Of a DNA stretch of 64,000 nucleotides, positions 7,778 through 16,897 are shown piece after piece. A model generated the notes under the pieces. The model searched no databases. It saw only the letters and a program-made list of their open reading frames with translations, and was not told the DNA's origin. Numbering within the stretch: the first letter of the stretch is position 1; each line of letters opens with the position of its first letter. The stretch covers positions 1,671,001 to 1,735,000 of the forward strand of contig NZ_PNCO02000001.1 of NCBI RefSeq assembly GCF_005886105.2, given 5' to 3'. The position numbers and the translations under genes are program-made. This DNA is from Pseudoalteromonas galatheae (GTDB lineage Bacteria > Pseudomonadota > Gammaproteobacteria > Enterobacterales > Alteromonadaceae).

Positions 7778-7833
7778 TTGTAAACCTTTTGGGCGCATGT
7801 AACGTTGACAATACTAAGCTAAGAAGTAGACTA
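7778..7833. promoter_or_regulatory. BirA-like operator overlapping a sigma70-type promoter
   Basis: TTGTAAACC at 7778-7786 is a perfect BirA half-site. After 16 bases, CGTTGACAA at 7803-7811 matches the other half GGTTTACAA at 7 of 9 positions. TTGACA at 7805-7810, inside the second half-site, with TAGACT 16 bases on, makes a plausible rightward promoter for bioB. Biotin-bound BirA would then block both directions. The left half also overlaps the bioA ribosome-binding region, which is a caution. Confidence 0.55.
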
Positions 7834-7925
7834 AGCCAATCACCGTCAGTTTGACTGCGCTAAATTTAATCACTAGAAAATACGCGTGTTGTAAATTTAG
7901 GCAAGAATAAAAAGAGAATGAAAAT

Positions 7926-8969
7926 ATGGAATTAGGCGCGCTAAGACACGATTGGACACATGAAGAAGTAAAAACACTGTTCACCATGCCTTTTAACGAC
8001 TTACTTTTTTATGCAGCAAGTATTCACCGCAAAAACTTCAATCCCAATGAAGTTCAAATCTCCACTTTGCTGTCTATCAAAACGGGTGCCTGTCCTGAAG
8101 ATTGCAAATACTGCCCACAGTCAGGTCATTACAAAACGGATCTTGAACGTGAGCGTTTGATGGAAGTGGAAAAGGTTGTAACTCAAGCTAAGTTGGCGAA
8201 AGAAAAGGGCGCGACGCGTTTTTGTATGGGCGCCGCTTGGTCTGATCCAAAAGACAGAGATATGCCTTATATCGCCAAAATGGTGAAAGAAGTTAAAGAG
8301 CTAGGCCTAGAAACCTGTATGACTTTGGGTAAATTGGATAATCAAAAAGCGCACACGCTAAGAGAAGCGGGCCTTGATTATTACAACCATAATTTGGACA
8401 CCTCACCTGAATACTACGAGCAAATTATCACGACAAGAACGTATCAAGACAGACTCGATACCCTTGATCATGTAAGAGATGCAGGAATGAAAGTGTGCTC
8501 TGGTGGTATTGTAGGAATGGGAGAGCAGGCATCTGATCGTTATGGCTTGCTGATCCAATTAGCAAACCTGCCAAAACAACCAGAAAGTGTACCGATTAAT
8601 ATGCTTGTTAAAGTGAAGGGCACGCCACTAGAAAATGTTGATGACCTCGATCACTTTGAATTTATCCGTACTATCGCGGTTGCGCGTATCATGATGCCAC
8701 ACAGTTACGTGCGTTTATCTGCAGGTAGAACGGCGATGAATGAACAGATGCAGTCTATGTGTTTCTTCGCTGGCGCTAACTCAATTTTCTATGGTGATAA
8801 GCTATTGACCACGGAAAACCCAGAAGCAGACGCCGATATGAATCTCATTAGAAAACTTGGGATGAACCCTGAAAAACGTGAAGATTATTCGGATGAAGCC
8901 TATGAGGCATCGTTAAGCTCTGCAATTGCAGACAAAGCGACATCAGAGCTATTTTACGAAGCCAACTAA
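7926..8969 (+). CDS. bioB: Biotin synthase
   Basis: A radical SAM protein of 347 residues that inserts sulfur into dethiobiotin to form biotin. The cluster motif CPEDCKYC is at residues 57-64, and later BioB blocks ([40 protein letters not shown]) are intact, including the Arg that ligates the second [2Fe-2S] cluster. It is the first gene of bioBFCD, with 3 bp to bioF. Length matches the family. Confidence 0.97.
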   Translation: MELGALRHDWTHEEVKTLFTMPFNDLLFYAASIHRKNFNPNEVQISTLLSIKTGACPEDCKYCPQSGHYKTDLERERLMEVEKVVTQAKLAKEKGATRFCMGAAWSDPKDRDMPYIAKMVKEVKELGLETCMTLGKLDNQKAHTLREAGLDYYNHNLDTSPEYYEQIITTRTYQDRLDTLDHVRDAGMKVCSGGIVGMGEQASDRYGLLIQLANLPKQPESVPINMLVKVKGTPLENVDDLDHFEFIRTIAVARIMMPHSYVRLSAGRTAMNEQMQSMCFFAGANSIFYGDKLLTTENPEADADMNLIRKLGMNPEKREDYSDEAYEASLSSAIADKATSELFYEAN

Positions 8970-8972
8970 TCA

Positions 8973-10115
8973 ATGTCGTTTGAGTATATTCAATCTGCTT
9001 TAGCAGCCCGTCACGCTGAAGGGTTGCTAAGAAAGCGCATTGTGGTTGAAAAGGCCTCTGCAAGTAAAATAAAAATTGCTGATCAGCAATATATTAACTT
9101 TGCTAGTAATGATTACCTAGGGCTTGCAGACTCGTTGGAGTTTAACACGCTCGCATGCACTGAAGCCGGAAGCCGAAGTTCGGCGCTTGTTACGGGTTAT
9201 CTTGATATTCACCGTCAGCTAGAAGATAAGCTTTGCAGCGTTTTGGGTTACGATGCAGCACTGTTATTTCCAAGCGGTTTTGCTGCTAATATCAGTGTGT
9301 TAAAGGCATTGTTCACGCCCCAAGAAAAGCAATTAAGCGCTGCGGTGTTCCAAGACAAGCTCAACCACGCCAGCCTGTTGGACGGTGGTTTAGCGGGCAG
9401 CGCTAAGTTTGTTCGCTTTAATCACAATGATTTGACGCACTTAAGGTCTCGATTAGAAAAAACCAAAGCCGACAGTAAACTCATCGTGACTGAAGGGGTG
9501 TTTTCTATGGATGGAGACAAAGCGCCAGTATCTGAAATCAGTGTGCTGGCTCAGTCTCATTCTGCGTGGTTGATGGTCGACGATGCTCATGCGTTTGGTG
9601 TTGTTGGAGCGCAAGGACTTGGCACGATTGAAAGCGGCATTAAACCTGAAATTTTGGTGATCACTTTTGGCAAAGCGATGGGCTGTCAAGGAGCTGCGGT
9701 ATTAGCGAGTCATGATGTGATAAATTACATGACGCAATTTAATCGTGAGTTTATCTATACAACGGCGTTGTCGCCTATTATGGCAAGCGTTGCACTATGC
9801 CAATTGAATAAGTTGCTTGCTGCATCTGAAGCGAGACACAAATTACAAGTAAACATCGACTATTTTAAGTCGTTAGTTGCGCAAACCAACTTATCTCTCA
9901 TTCCAAGTGATACGGCCATACAGCCTCTTGTGTATGGTAGCAGCGAAAACGTATTAACGGCGCAACATAAGCTAAAGGAAAAGGGGCTTTGGGTTGGCGC
10001 TATTAGGCCACCAACTGTGCCGCAAAATACCGCACGATTGCGAATAACAATAACGGCACAGCACAGTCAAGAGGATATAGAAACATTAGTCTCGGCCTTA
10101 GTGGAGGGAGCATGA
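8973..10115 (+). CDS. bioF: 8-amino-7-oxononanoate synthase
   Basis: A PLP-dependent alpha-oxoamine synthase of 380 residues. It condenses pimeloyl-ACP with L-alanine to give 8-amino-7-oxononanoate (KAPA) with release of CO2. Family landmarks are NDYLGLAD near the N terminus, TEGVFSMDGD, VDDAHAFGVVG and the PLP lysine in TFGKAMGCQGAAV. It starts 3 bp after bioB and overlaps bioC by 4 bp (ATGA), so translation is probably coupled. Confidence 0.95.
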   Translation: MSFEYIQSALAARHAEGLLRKRIVVEKASASKIKIADQQYINFASNDYLGLADSLEFNTLACTEAGSRSSALVTGYLDIHRQLEDKLCSVLGYDAALLFPSGFAANISVLKALFTPQEKQLSAAVFQDKLNHASLLDGGLAGSAKFVRFNHNDLTHLRSRLEKTKADSKLIVTEGVFSMDGDKAPVSEISVLAQSHSAWLMVDDAHAFGVVGAQGLGTIESGIKPEILVITFGKAMGCQGAAVLASHDVINYMTQFNREFIYTTALSPIMASVALCQLNKLLAASEARHKLQVNIDYFKSLVAQTNLSLIPSDTAIQPLVYGSSENVLTAQHKLKEKGLWVGAIRPPTVPQNTARLRITITAQHSQEDIETLVSALVEGA

Positions 10116-10891
10116 GCAAAGCACAAAAGACGCAAACAGCGAAGTGCTTTTCAAAAGCCGCGCAATCGTACTCTCAACACGCTAACGTGCAAAAACAGGC
10201 TGCAGATATACTCTTTTCACGTTTAACACAGCAAAATAGTGAGCTTGGTGCTGTGCGTATGTTTCCTCGGTTGCTCGATTTAGGATGCGGGCCACATGAA
10301 AACTTTCATAGATTAAACGCCTTCACGAATCATTATGTTGGAGCGGATCTAAGCTTGGCTATGTTGGCAAGCGCTGAAAATACGACAAATAGTGTTTGCT
10401 GTGATATGGATAAACTCGCTATTCAGTCAAATTGTATCGACTTAGTCTTTAGTAATTTTGCAATTCAGTGGTCTAATTCCCCACAAGCGTTGTTTGCGCA
10501 ATTGTATGAAGTACTAAAAAAAGAAGGACGAGTGTTGCTAAGCTCAGTGCTAGACGGCTCGTTAAACGAAATCGATAACGCATGGCGAGCCATCGATGAG
10601 TGTGGCCATATCAATTCATTTTATTCGCTGTCTGCACTTAAATCTTTTGCGCTACAGGCCGGATTCGAAGTGACTTGGGCGGATGAAGCGTTATTGATAG
10701 ATAGTTATGACACGCCATTAAAGGCGTTGCGCTCGGTAAAAAACATCGGTGCCAACGATGTAAAAACTGCTTCTCGCCGACAAGGTTTGTTAGGCAAATC
10801 AGCCTACGCTCAGCTGCTGAGCAGCTACCCTGAGAGTGAAACTGGTTTTGATGTAAGTTATCAAGTCGGATTTTTGGAGTTAAGGAAATGA
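10112..10891 (+). CDS. bioC: Malonyl-ACP O-methyltransferase
   Basis: A class I SAM-dependent methyltransferase of 259 residues. BioC methylates the free carboxyl of malonyl-ACP, so that the fatty acid machinery can extend it to pimeloyl-ACP methyl ester. The SAM-binding glycine motif LLDLGCGPHENF is at about residues 53-64, and SNFAIQWSN is typical of BioC. No bioH-type esterase gene lies in the window, so the demethylating step must be encoded elsewhere. It overlaps bioF and bioD by 4 bp each. Confidence 0.9.
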   Translation: MSKAQKTQTAKCFSKAAQSYSQHANVQKQAADILFSRLTQQNSELGAVRMFPRLLDLGCGPHENFHRLNAFTNHYVGADLSLAMLASAENTTNSVCCDMDKLAIQSNCIDLVFSNFAIQWSNSPQALFAQLYEVLKKEGRVLLSSVLDGSLNEIDNAWRAIDECGHINSFYSLSALKSFALQAGFEVTWADEALLIDSYDTPLKALRSVKNIGANDVKTASRRQGLLGKSAYAQLLSSYPESETGFDVSYQVGFLELRK

Positions 10892-11583
10892 ATCAAGCAT
10901 ATTTTGTAACTGGGACCGACACTGAGGTAGGTAAAACCTATATTTCTACTTTATTACTAAAACTGTTGGCCAAGCACGGTAAAAAAGCTTTTGGCTTTAA
11001 GCCGATTGCAGCAGATGCTGAAGAGGCATTTGGTGAACTAGTGAATGTGGATGCTATCAGTTTAATGGAAGCTGCGACGGTTCACGGTACTTACGAGCAA
11101 GTTAACCCATTTTGTTTTGCACCACCAATTGCCCCGCATATTGCAGCCAAGCAGGTAAATGTTGACATCACAGTCGATAAGCTACACGAGTGTTTTAGTG
11201 AAATTCAGCAACTGGGCGCAGAGTATATATTATGTGAAGGTGCAGGTGGCTGGGCATTGCCCATTAACGACAATGAATATCTGTATGATTGGGTCGTCAG
11301 AGCACAACTTCCCGTAATTTTAGTGGTTGGCATGAAGCTAGGCTGTTTGAATCACGCATTCTTAACGGCAGAATCTATCAAGCAAAAAGGACTGAATTTG
11401 GTTGGGTGGGTAGCAAATCAGATTGACCCTGAAATGTCTGTATTTGAAGAAAACCTTGAAAGTTTAAAGCTTCGCCTAGACTGTCCGCTGCTTGCAACAG
11501 CGCCTTACAGTGAGGGCACACCAAAGCTACAGCTTCGTTCAGCGTTACTAGAGTTGTTTGAGCTTAAATCAGGTACCAGTTAA
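10888..11583 (+). CDS. bioD: Dethiobiotin synthetase
   Basis: A P-loop enzyme of 231 residues that closes the ureido ring of 7,8-diaminopelargonate with CO2 and ATP. The P-loop variant GTDTEVGKTY is at residues 8-17, and EGAGGWALP is the second conserved BioD block. Last gene of bioBFCD; its start overlaps the bioC stop in ATGA. Confidence 0.95.
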   Translation: MNQAYFVTGTDTEVGKTYISTLLLKLLAKHGKKAFGFKPIAADAEEAFGELVNVDAISLMEAATVHGTYEQVNPFCFAPPIAPHIAAKQVNVDITVDKLHECFSEIQQLGAEYILCEGAGGWALPINDNEYLYDWVVRAQLPVILVVGMKLGCLNHAFLTAESIKQKGLNLVGWVANQIDPEMSVFEENLESLKLRLDCPLLATAPYSEGTPKLQLRSALLELFELKSGTS

Positions 11584-11604
11584 TACTAAATAACCTGAGC
11601 TGCG

Positions 11605-11825
11605 GATAATTAATGCCTTTCTAGCAGCCAGTTTTAGCGCTAACTGCGCTGAATTCACTTCCAATAGCCAGCTATTGGTGCGTAAATTTGCCTTGCCTAC
11701 AAGGATGTAGGTACCTAGGCGGTAGCAGGACGCGAGAGCGGAGTTATCTCCAAAACTCTCTGGCTAGATAAGAAGATAGTTTAAGGTGATTAAAAAAACA
11801 GTGAGTTAGCTCATTCCTTATCCAA
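11605..11825. repeat. Dispersed intergenic repeat, third copy
   Basis: The segment shares CAGCCAGTT, CTCTGGCTAGATAAG, GTGATT and AGTGAGTTAGC with the stretches at about 415-515 and 4795-4895. It carries about 90 extra bases between CAGCCAGTT and the TTATC that precedes the conserved core. TGAGTTAGCTCA at its end is a perfect palindrome. A weaker relative (ATTGAGTTAACTCAT) is at about 18103-18121. It looks like a non-coding intergenic repeat family. Confidence 0.6.
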
Positions 11826-11840
11826 ACCTCAGGTTTAAAC

Positions 11841-11871
11841 AAAGCGGCTTCTAAAAGTAGTAAGCCGCTTT
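11841..11871. terminator. Hairpin between convergent bioD and the secreted-protein gene
   Basis: aaagcggctt (11841-11850) pairs perfectly with aagccgcttt (11862-11871) around an 11-base loop. Its place between two converging genes fits a shared terminator. Only short T-runs flank it. Confidence 0.6.
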
Positions 11872-11878
11872 GAGTCTG

Positions 11879-13384
11879 TTAGTTACAACCTTTTTGAATG
11901 GTTTGTGTTGTCACACTGACCTCAAAGTCATTGTAATCGTTATCGTTTTGGTCTTCCCAACGTTGGTTGGTACCTGAAACTTGGTACTTGGTTGATAGAG
12001 CATTACTGTTACCATCAATAGCGAGCACATAGGTAAAGGATTGTCCTTGAAGGATATCATAGCTGCCGGCACTGCCGTATTCATCAAGCAATTTAATATA
12101 TTGGCCGTTTACTTTGATACCCCAGTCATTATTGAATAACGAGTCTTCTTTGACGAACGCGTAATTGATCCTCGTATAGTTGTCAGGCACACATGCGGTT
12201 TCATTGTCGAGTATGTTTCCCGATAGGGTTTCATTGCCTGAGGTATTGCTCACGCCTGTTACGCTCAAAGAGAGTTCCCGATCGCCAGTGTACTCAGTAT
12301 CGTCTATTGTTGCTATTTGAATGGTAGCAGTTGTGCTGCCAGCCGGTATTTCCAATGAGGTAGGTGGTGCTACGTAGTCATCTGATTGCGTTGTCACATC
12401 ATTGACCGCCACCGAAAAGCTGACGTCCTGCTCGAAGGCGTTACTTAAGGTAATTTGATAGCTAAGGGTACTTCCCTCATAAACCGCGTTTTCAATACTC
12501 GTTAACGTAAAAGACGGTGGCGAAGGAGGGGTTGGTGTACCGCCGCAACCAGAAACGGTATAGCATGTACTGCTGCCATTTGGGTTATATGCAAGGTCAT
12601 TTACTCTTATTGGTAATGTATTGATATAACAGGTGCTTCCTGTATCAGGGTTTAGTTTATAAATCGCGCTTTTGTTGGTGTGTCCAGCGTCATTAATGAT
12701 AACGCGACTGATAATAAGCTCTCCATTGCTATTAAGGCTTGCCCCTGTAACGGAAGTTAAGTCGTGATCAGATAATTTAGTCACAGAAAAGTCGTTGGTA
12801 TTAACTTGGTAAACGGCTGCACTAGTGACTAGGATTAAGCGACCATTATAAAACTCAAGATCGCCGCGGTATTTTCCCGCCAGTGAGGGGAGATCCGAGA
12901 GCTTAGTCGCGTCGCCTGTGTTTTTATCTATGCTGTAAATAGAATCGTAACTCGTTCCAATGAGCCTATCGTTTATGCTGTCATATGCCAATCCCACCAA
13001 ATAAGCCGTTCTACCGACTATGGTATGAGAGGTTCCATCAAAATATGCCAATTGAACATAGCGATGTTTTTTACCTTCAATGGGAATATCTGCGTCAGCT
13101 GGTAAGTTTAGATGACTGGTATCAACTTTATAGTCGATTGGCCTTGGTGCGGATGCATAGTACCAACGTGCACTGCTAGTATCAAAGGCGAGTGCAGCCG
13201 AACTAAAAGCGGCTAAACTATTGGCGCTGGCTTGTCCTGCACCTTCATCTAGACCAAACAAAATACCAATATCGCCGCGGCCAGCGTTAATACCAAAAAC
13301 CTGACCTGGGCAACTATCTGCATAGGTGTATGTGGAAAGTAATGTTGAGATTAAACCAAGTGTTGTGAGTGATGCTTTTAACAT
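11879..13384 (-). CDS. Secreted protein with propeller-like, Calx-beta-like and C-terminal Asp-rich domains
   Basis: The 501-residue product has a signal peptide (MLKASLTTLGLISTLLSTYTYA). Residues about 25-275 contain repeated short blocks such as GLAYDSINDRLIGTSYDSIY and AVYQVNTNDF, suggesting a beta-propeller. After a TPTPPSPPS linker, residues about 290-390 (SIENAVYEGSTLSYQITLS, DDYVAPPTSLEIPAG, ILDNE) fit a Calx-beta domain. The C terminus has WEDQNDNDYNDFEV, an Asp/Asn-rich loop like the calcium-binding loop of DUF4114-type domains. It is probably an extracellular or surface protein. It ends IQKGCN with no GlyGly-CTERM tail, so it is not a rhombosortase substrate. Confidence 0.65.
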   Translation of the reverse strand: MLKASLTTLGLISTLLSTYTYADSCPGQVFGINAGRGDIGILFGLDEGAGQASANSLAAFSSAALAFDTSSARWYYASAPRPIDYKVDTSHLNLPADADIPIEGKKHRYVQLAYFDGTSHTIVGRTAYLVGLAYDSINDRLIGTSYDSIYSIDKNTGDATKLSDLPSLAGKYRGDLEFYNGRLILVTSAAVYQVNTNDFSVTKLSDHDLTSVTGASLNSNGELIISRVIINDAGHTNKSAIYKLNPDTGSTCYINTLPIRVNDLAYNPNGSSTCYTVSGCGGTPTPPSPPSFTLTSIENAVYEGSTLSYQITLSNAFEQDVSFSVAVNDVTTQSDDYVAPPTSLEIPAGSTTATIQIATIDDTEYTGDRELSLSVTGVSNTSGNETLSGNILDNETACVPDNYTRINYAFVKEDSLFNNDWGIKVNGQYIKLLDEYGSAGSYDILQGQSFTYVLAIDGNSNALSTKYQVSGTNQRWEDQNDNDYNDFEVSVTTQTIQKGCN

Positions 13385-13571
13385 AGCAGGAACCCTAAAA
13401 AGTTTACGTCCTGTAACTTAAAACAACACAAAGCAATGTCTTCGCAATTAAGTCCAACTCAATGCGATGACTTAATCCTTTAAGGCGGGCGCTTCCATTA
13501 TTGACTTTGCAATCTAGCGCTATAATTGATCATAATTTACACTTTTACAACAGTGAAATAATTAAAAAGTA

Positions 13572-13775
13572 TTAATTATTTGATTCTTGCCTATTTTTAA
13601 AGTTTGGTAATAATGACTCAACGATTTCTTTTGCTGAGATGGTATAGCGTACGCCAGAGAACATCACTGATGCGTTTTCATCGATCCCTGTAATGCCCGT
13701 TAACGTCCAACCTTCACCTCTCTCTGGGCAGTAAACCTTTGTCGTTGGGGGGATAACGGTAAACTCTTGACTCAT
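13572..13775 (-). CDS. Small hypothetical protein
   Basis: 67 residues, no family recognised. I prefer ATG 13775 (MSQEFTVIPP) to ATG 13781 because GGAG lies 7 bases upstream of 13775 but only one or two from 13781. The product is soluble, with a possible small beta-barrel pattern (VYCPERGEGWTLTGITGI, SVMFSGVRYTIS). It is divergent from the GNAT gene downstream. Confidence 0.55.
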   Translation of the reverse strand: MSQEFTVIPPTTKVYCPERGEGWTLTGITGIDENASVMFSGVRYTISAKEIVESLLPNFKNRQESNN

Positions 13776-13889
13776 ATTCATTCTCCAAAAATGCTAAATT
13801 ATAAAGCAATACAATCGCTTATAATATTGAAGGTGTATTTGCTGCAATCAGTGCTACCATTGCACCAGATACTTAGACCTGAGCATTTT

Positions 13890-14369
13890 ATGGAATTTGA
13901 AACACCAAGGCTAGTCATCAGGCCCATAAGGCACAAAGATAATCCGCAGTTATTAGCGCTACTTAATTTACCGCAGGTAAAAGCGCATAACGATTACGGT
14001 GATAACCTCACTGAAGTAGATCTTAAATGTATGATCCAAATGGATATTGAGCGTCAATATGAAGGTAGGGGTGGACGTTTTTGCCTTGTGTGTAAAAGCA
14101 CTAAAGCGGTGATTGGTTGTATTGGTTTCTATCATGAAGGCGGTGATATTGAGGGCCTACATATTGGATATGAATTAATGCCTGATTATTGGGGGAAAGG
14201 CGTGATGTTTGAGGCATTATGTTGTCTATTTGCAAACAAAAGCCAAATTGAGTTTGAGCTCAATGTGATTTTGGCGCATGTATCTGCCGATAATAAACGT
14301 TCATTAAATCTACTCAAGCGTTTAGGGTTTAGCGCTGTTGGAAGTAATCTGTATAAAATTGAGGTATAA
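13890..14369 (+). CDS. GNAT-family N-acetyltransferase
   Basis: A 159-residue acetyltransferase of the RimJ/RimL type (Acetyltransf_3). It begins with the typical FETPRLVIRPI, has the acetyl-CoA-binding stretch ELMPDYWGKGVMFEAL and ends with HVSADNKRSLNLLKRLGF. The substrate could be a protein N terminus or a small amine; the sequence does not say. ATG 13890 is chosen because the upstream extension (open to 13767) is not conserved in kind, although the Shine-Dalgarno sequence is weak. Confidence 0.8.
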   Translation: MEFETPRLVIRPIRHKDNPQLLALLNLPQVKAHNDYGDNLTEVDLKCMIQMDIERQYEGRGGRFCLVCKSTKAVIGCIGFYHEGGDIEGLHIGYELMPDYWGKGVMFEALCCLFANKSQIEFELNVILAHVSADNKRSLNLLKRLGFSAVGSNLYKIEV

Positions 14370-14372
14370 AAA

Positions 14373-14394
14373 AGGGCAACTTAATCGTTGCCCT
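14373..14394 (-). terminator. Terminator of htpX
   Basis: agggcaac pairs with gttgccct around a 6-base loop. On the minus strand the stem is followed by a run of six T. It lies 20 bp past the htpX stop and also just beyond the convergent GNAT gene. Confidence 0.8.
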
Positions 14395-14413
14395 AGTACG
14401 AATGTGAAAAGAG

Positions 14414-15274
14414 CTACGAAAGTGCTCTAATTCTTTCATCTAGTGGCGGGTGAGAAGCAAAGAAGTCTGCAATAGATTTACCTGAAGCAATACCAAAAGC
14501 CATCATTGAGCCTTCTAATTGCGATTCATGGTTGTGCTTCAAACGCTCTAGTGCTGAACGCATTTTTTGCGCACCGACTAAATCCGCTGCACCTTTATCC
14601 GCTGCGAATTCTCGTTTACGACTAAAGTAAGCGACAACAACAGAAGCCAAAATACCAAAGAGGATCTGGAATATCATATCAAAGATAAAATATGTCCAGC
14701 TTCCACCTGATTCTTCTTCATCGCCATTCAAGAAGTTATCAACAATACCGGCCAATACTTTAGCGAAGAATATAACAAAGGTATTTACAACACCTTGTAT
14801 CAAGGTAAGTGTAACCATGTCACCATTCGCCACGTGCGACACTTCATGCGCCAGGACAGCTTCCGCCTGGTCTTGATTCATGTTGTGGAGTAGGCCAGTA
14901 CTTACAGCAACTAAGCTGTTATTTTTACTCGGCCCGGTTGCAAATGCATTCATTTCAGGGCTGTCGTAAATCGCAACTTCTGGCATTGCTATTCCTGCTT
15001 TTTTAGCTTGCTCTGCGACAGTAGAAACTAACCAATGTTCAGTTTCGTTTCGTGGTTGCTCAATAACATGGGCACCTGTAGATTTCTTTGCAATCCACTT
15101 AGACATGTAAAGAGATATAAAAGAACCACCGAATCCAAATACGGCAGCAATAACCATTATGCCTGTATAGCTTCGGCTAGAAATACCAAATACAGACATT
15201 AGGATAGATAACACGATCCCTAACACAAGCATCACTGCTAAGTTAGTGATAAGGAATAAGATGACGCGTTTCAT
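14414..15274 (-). CDS. htpX: Membrane zinc protease HtpX
   Basis: A 286-residue M48 peptidase of the inner membrane that degrades misfolded membrane proteins in parallel with FtsH. Two TM segments lie at the N terminus and two more at about residues 150-215. [10 protein letters not shown] is the HExxH zinc site, and [15 protein letters not shown] carries the third zinc-ligand Glu. ATG 15274 ([11 protein letters not shown]) fits the family N terminus and has GAGG five bases upstream; the frame extends to 15292. Confidence 0.93.
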   Translation of the reverse strand: MKRVILFLITNLAVMLVLGIVLSILMSVFGISSRSYTGIMVIAAVFGFGGSFISLYMSKWIAKKSTGAHVIEQPRNETEHWLVSTVAEQAKKAGIAMPEVAIYDSPEMNAFATGPSKNNSLVAVSTGLLHNMNQDQAEAVLAHEVSHVANGDMVTLTLIQGVVNTFVIFFAKVLAGIVDNFLNGDEEESGGSWTYFIFDMIFQILFGILASVVVAYFSRKREFAADKGAADLVGAQKMRSALERLKHNHESQLEGSMMAFGIASGKSIADFFASHPPLDERIRALS

Positions 15275-15411
15275 TTTGACCTCGTTAGACAAAAATAAGG
15301 AACTAAGTAACTTTTCCCAAGCACTTGCTTATTACATTAGTCCTACATGCTTTATATGGTCAGAAGCTCAAAAGCACAAGTAAATTCGTATGAATATTTT
15401 ATAAAAACACA

Positions 15412-15945
15412 TCATACAGATGGTTGGCTAACCAATTTCAATTTCTGAGATAAGGAATGCAACATTTGGTCAACAGAGCTACGTTCATTGCTTAACCCTT
15501 CTAATAAGGTCATAAAGTAGCAATCCATCATAACGGTTGCTTTCAATTCATTGTATTCCTGCTCACTGAATAACAAATGTTTAAACAAATTAAGTTGTTC
15601 AGTAAAGAATTCGCCATGCCAAATAATCCCACAAAGCAGCTCTTTACTGAAATCTCTATTGCTAAGATAAAAAGCAAATAAATACTTTGCATAGTGGTGT
15701 AATTTTAAGCTGGCACTATGCTGCTTATCTGATGTTTTCGCTTCATTAATTAGCTCATCTATTTGATTATGCATTGCGACTTTGAGCATATCGAGCTTAG
15801 TGGGAAAGTGAGAGAAAACTGTTCCTGTCGCTACATTTGCAGCTTGGGCAATTTGCCGAGTGGTAGTGTTTTCAAACCCATTGTCCTGAAAGAGCTGCCA
15901 ACTAACGCGGAGAATTTTATTGTACGTAATTTCTCTTTTTTTCAT
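15412..15945 (-). CDS. TetR-family transcriptional regulator
   Basis: 177 residues. The N-terminal 50 residues (ILRVSWQLFQDNGFENTT, TRQIAQAANVATGTVFSHF) form the TetR helix-turn-helix. The C-terminal ligand domain is unassigned. It is divergent from a small membrane-protein gene, and the shared 129-bp gap has two operator-like palindromes. It probably represses that gene and itself. Confidence 0.85.
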   Translation of the reverse strand: MKKREITYNKILRVSWQLFQDNGFENTTTRQIAQAANVATGTVFSHFPTKLDMLKVAMHNQIDELINEAKTSDKQHSASLKLHHYAKYLFAFYLSNRDFSKELLCGIIWHGEFFTEQLNLFKHLLFSEQEYNELKATVMMDCYFMTLLEGLSNERSSVDQMLHSLSQKLKLVSQPSV

Positions 15946-16014
15946 ATGGTTACCTTTCTATCTGCGCCAGGATTGTAGCACAATTTCAGATTATTTAAGA
16001 GATAAAGTTTGCAA

Positions 16015-16054
16015 ATAATGAGCGCGCTCATTATTATAATTGAGCGTGCTCATT
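16015..16054. promoter_or_regulatory. Tandem operator-like palindromes for the TetR regulator
   Basis: ataatgagcgcgctcattat at 16015-16034 is a perfect 20-bp palindrome. attgagcgtgctcatt at 16039-16054 is a near-copy. Their centres are 22 bp apart, about two helical turns, so two dimers could bind the same face. They sit between the TetR gene and the divergent gene. Confidence 0.7.
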
Positions 16055-16074
16055 AAATTTCAATAGGAGTTGTT

Positions 16075-16281
16075 ATGCAATATTTGAGCTTATTCATCGG
16101 ATACATTCTGTTCGTCCCTTTTATCTTCTTTTACAGCTATATTCTTGGCCCAGCTTTAAAAATGGTGCTGATCCCAGGAGGTCTGGCGGTGTTATGCTTA
16201 ATTATGGGTCCTAAAACGTTTTTCTCTCACTTTAAGCGTGCGAAAGCATTAAGTATTGAAGAATTGGTGGTGTCTAAATAA
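16075..16281 (+). CDS. Small inner-membrane protein, hypothetical
   Basis: 68 residues with two hydrophobic stretches (residues about 3-27 and 29-48, then a basic KTFFSHFKRAKAL). AGGAG lies 7 bases upstream of the ATG, so it is well translated. I do not recognise a family. The divergent TetR gene and the two operator palindromes immediately upstream suggest that this is its regulated target, perhaps a small export or stress membrane protein. Confidence 0.65.
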   Translation: MQYLSLFIGYILFVPFIFFYSYILGPALKMVLIPGGLAVLCLIMGPKTFFSHFKRAKALSIEELVVSK

Positions 16282-16321
16282 CTCAGGGTGCCATCGCGTG
16301 ATAATTGCAATAAGTTGATTC

Positions 16322-16380
16322 TTCGCATTAAAGACGAACTCAGGTATAATGCCCGCAGCTAAGGTGTGAAGGACCTTAGC
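16322..16380 (+). promoter_or_regulatory. Promoter and leader hairpin of purEK
   Basis: TATAAT at 16345-16350 with TTCGCA 17 bases upstream is a plausible sigma70 promoter. Just after the expected start site, gctaaggt (16358-16365) pairs perfectly with accttagc (16373-16380) around 7 bases. No PurR box is visible. The hairpin may stabilise the transcript or take part in control. Confidence 0.5.
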
Positions 16381-16413
16381 CCTGTATCGTTCAAAATTAG
16401 TCGAGGAATTATT

Positions 16414-16896
16414 ATGACCGTTGGCATCATTATGGGCTCAAAATCAGACTGGCCTACAATGCAACATGCAGCTGAAATGTTAGATAGATTTGGTATTGAT
16501 TATGAAACTAAAGTGGTTTCAGCTCACCGTACTCCACAGCTTTTAGCGGATTATGCTTCGACAGCAGCAGAACGTGGGATCAAAGTTATCATTGCCGGTG
16601 CTGGCGGTGCAGCACACCTACCGGGTATGGCGGCAGCATTCACAAGTCTGCCTGTACTTGGCGTTCCAGTAAAATCAAAAACACTAAATGGCGTGGACTC
16701 ATTGCTGTCAATTTGCCAAATGCCTAAAGGTGTTGCGGTAGGTACGTTAGCAATTGGTGACGCTGGTGCTGCAAACGCAGGTTTGCTAGCAGCTCAGATT
16801 TTAGGTTGTCAGCAGCCAGAAATTTTTGCAAAAGTAGAAGCGTTCAGAAAAGAACAAACAGAAACTGTACTAGCTAATCCAGATCCTGCGAAATAA
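16414..16896 (+). CDS. purE: N5-carboxyaminoimidazole ribonucleotide mutase
   Basis: 160 residues. It converts N5-CAIR to CAIR in purine synthesis, working after PurK. The glycine-rich [10 protein letters not shown] and SAHRTP motifs, plus [10 protein letters not shown], identify class I PurE. ATG 16414 is preceded by CGAGG, and the family begins at this point. It is followed 1 bp later by purK. Confidence 0.95.
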   Translation: MTVGIIMGSKSDWPTMQHAAEMLDRFGIDYETKVVSAHRTPQLLADYASTAAERGIKVIIAGAGGAAHLPGMAAAFTSLPVLGVPVKSKTLNGVDSLLSICQMPKGVAVGTLAIGDAGAANAGLLAAQILGCQQPEIFAKVEAFRKEQTETVLANPDPAK

Positions 16897-16897
16897 C

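Noticed and set aside
16282..16413. PurR box upstream of purE
   Set aside because: No sequence resembling ACGCAAACGTTTGCGT was found.
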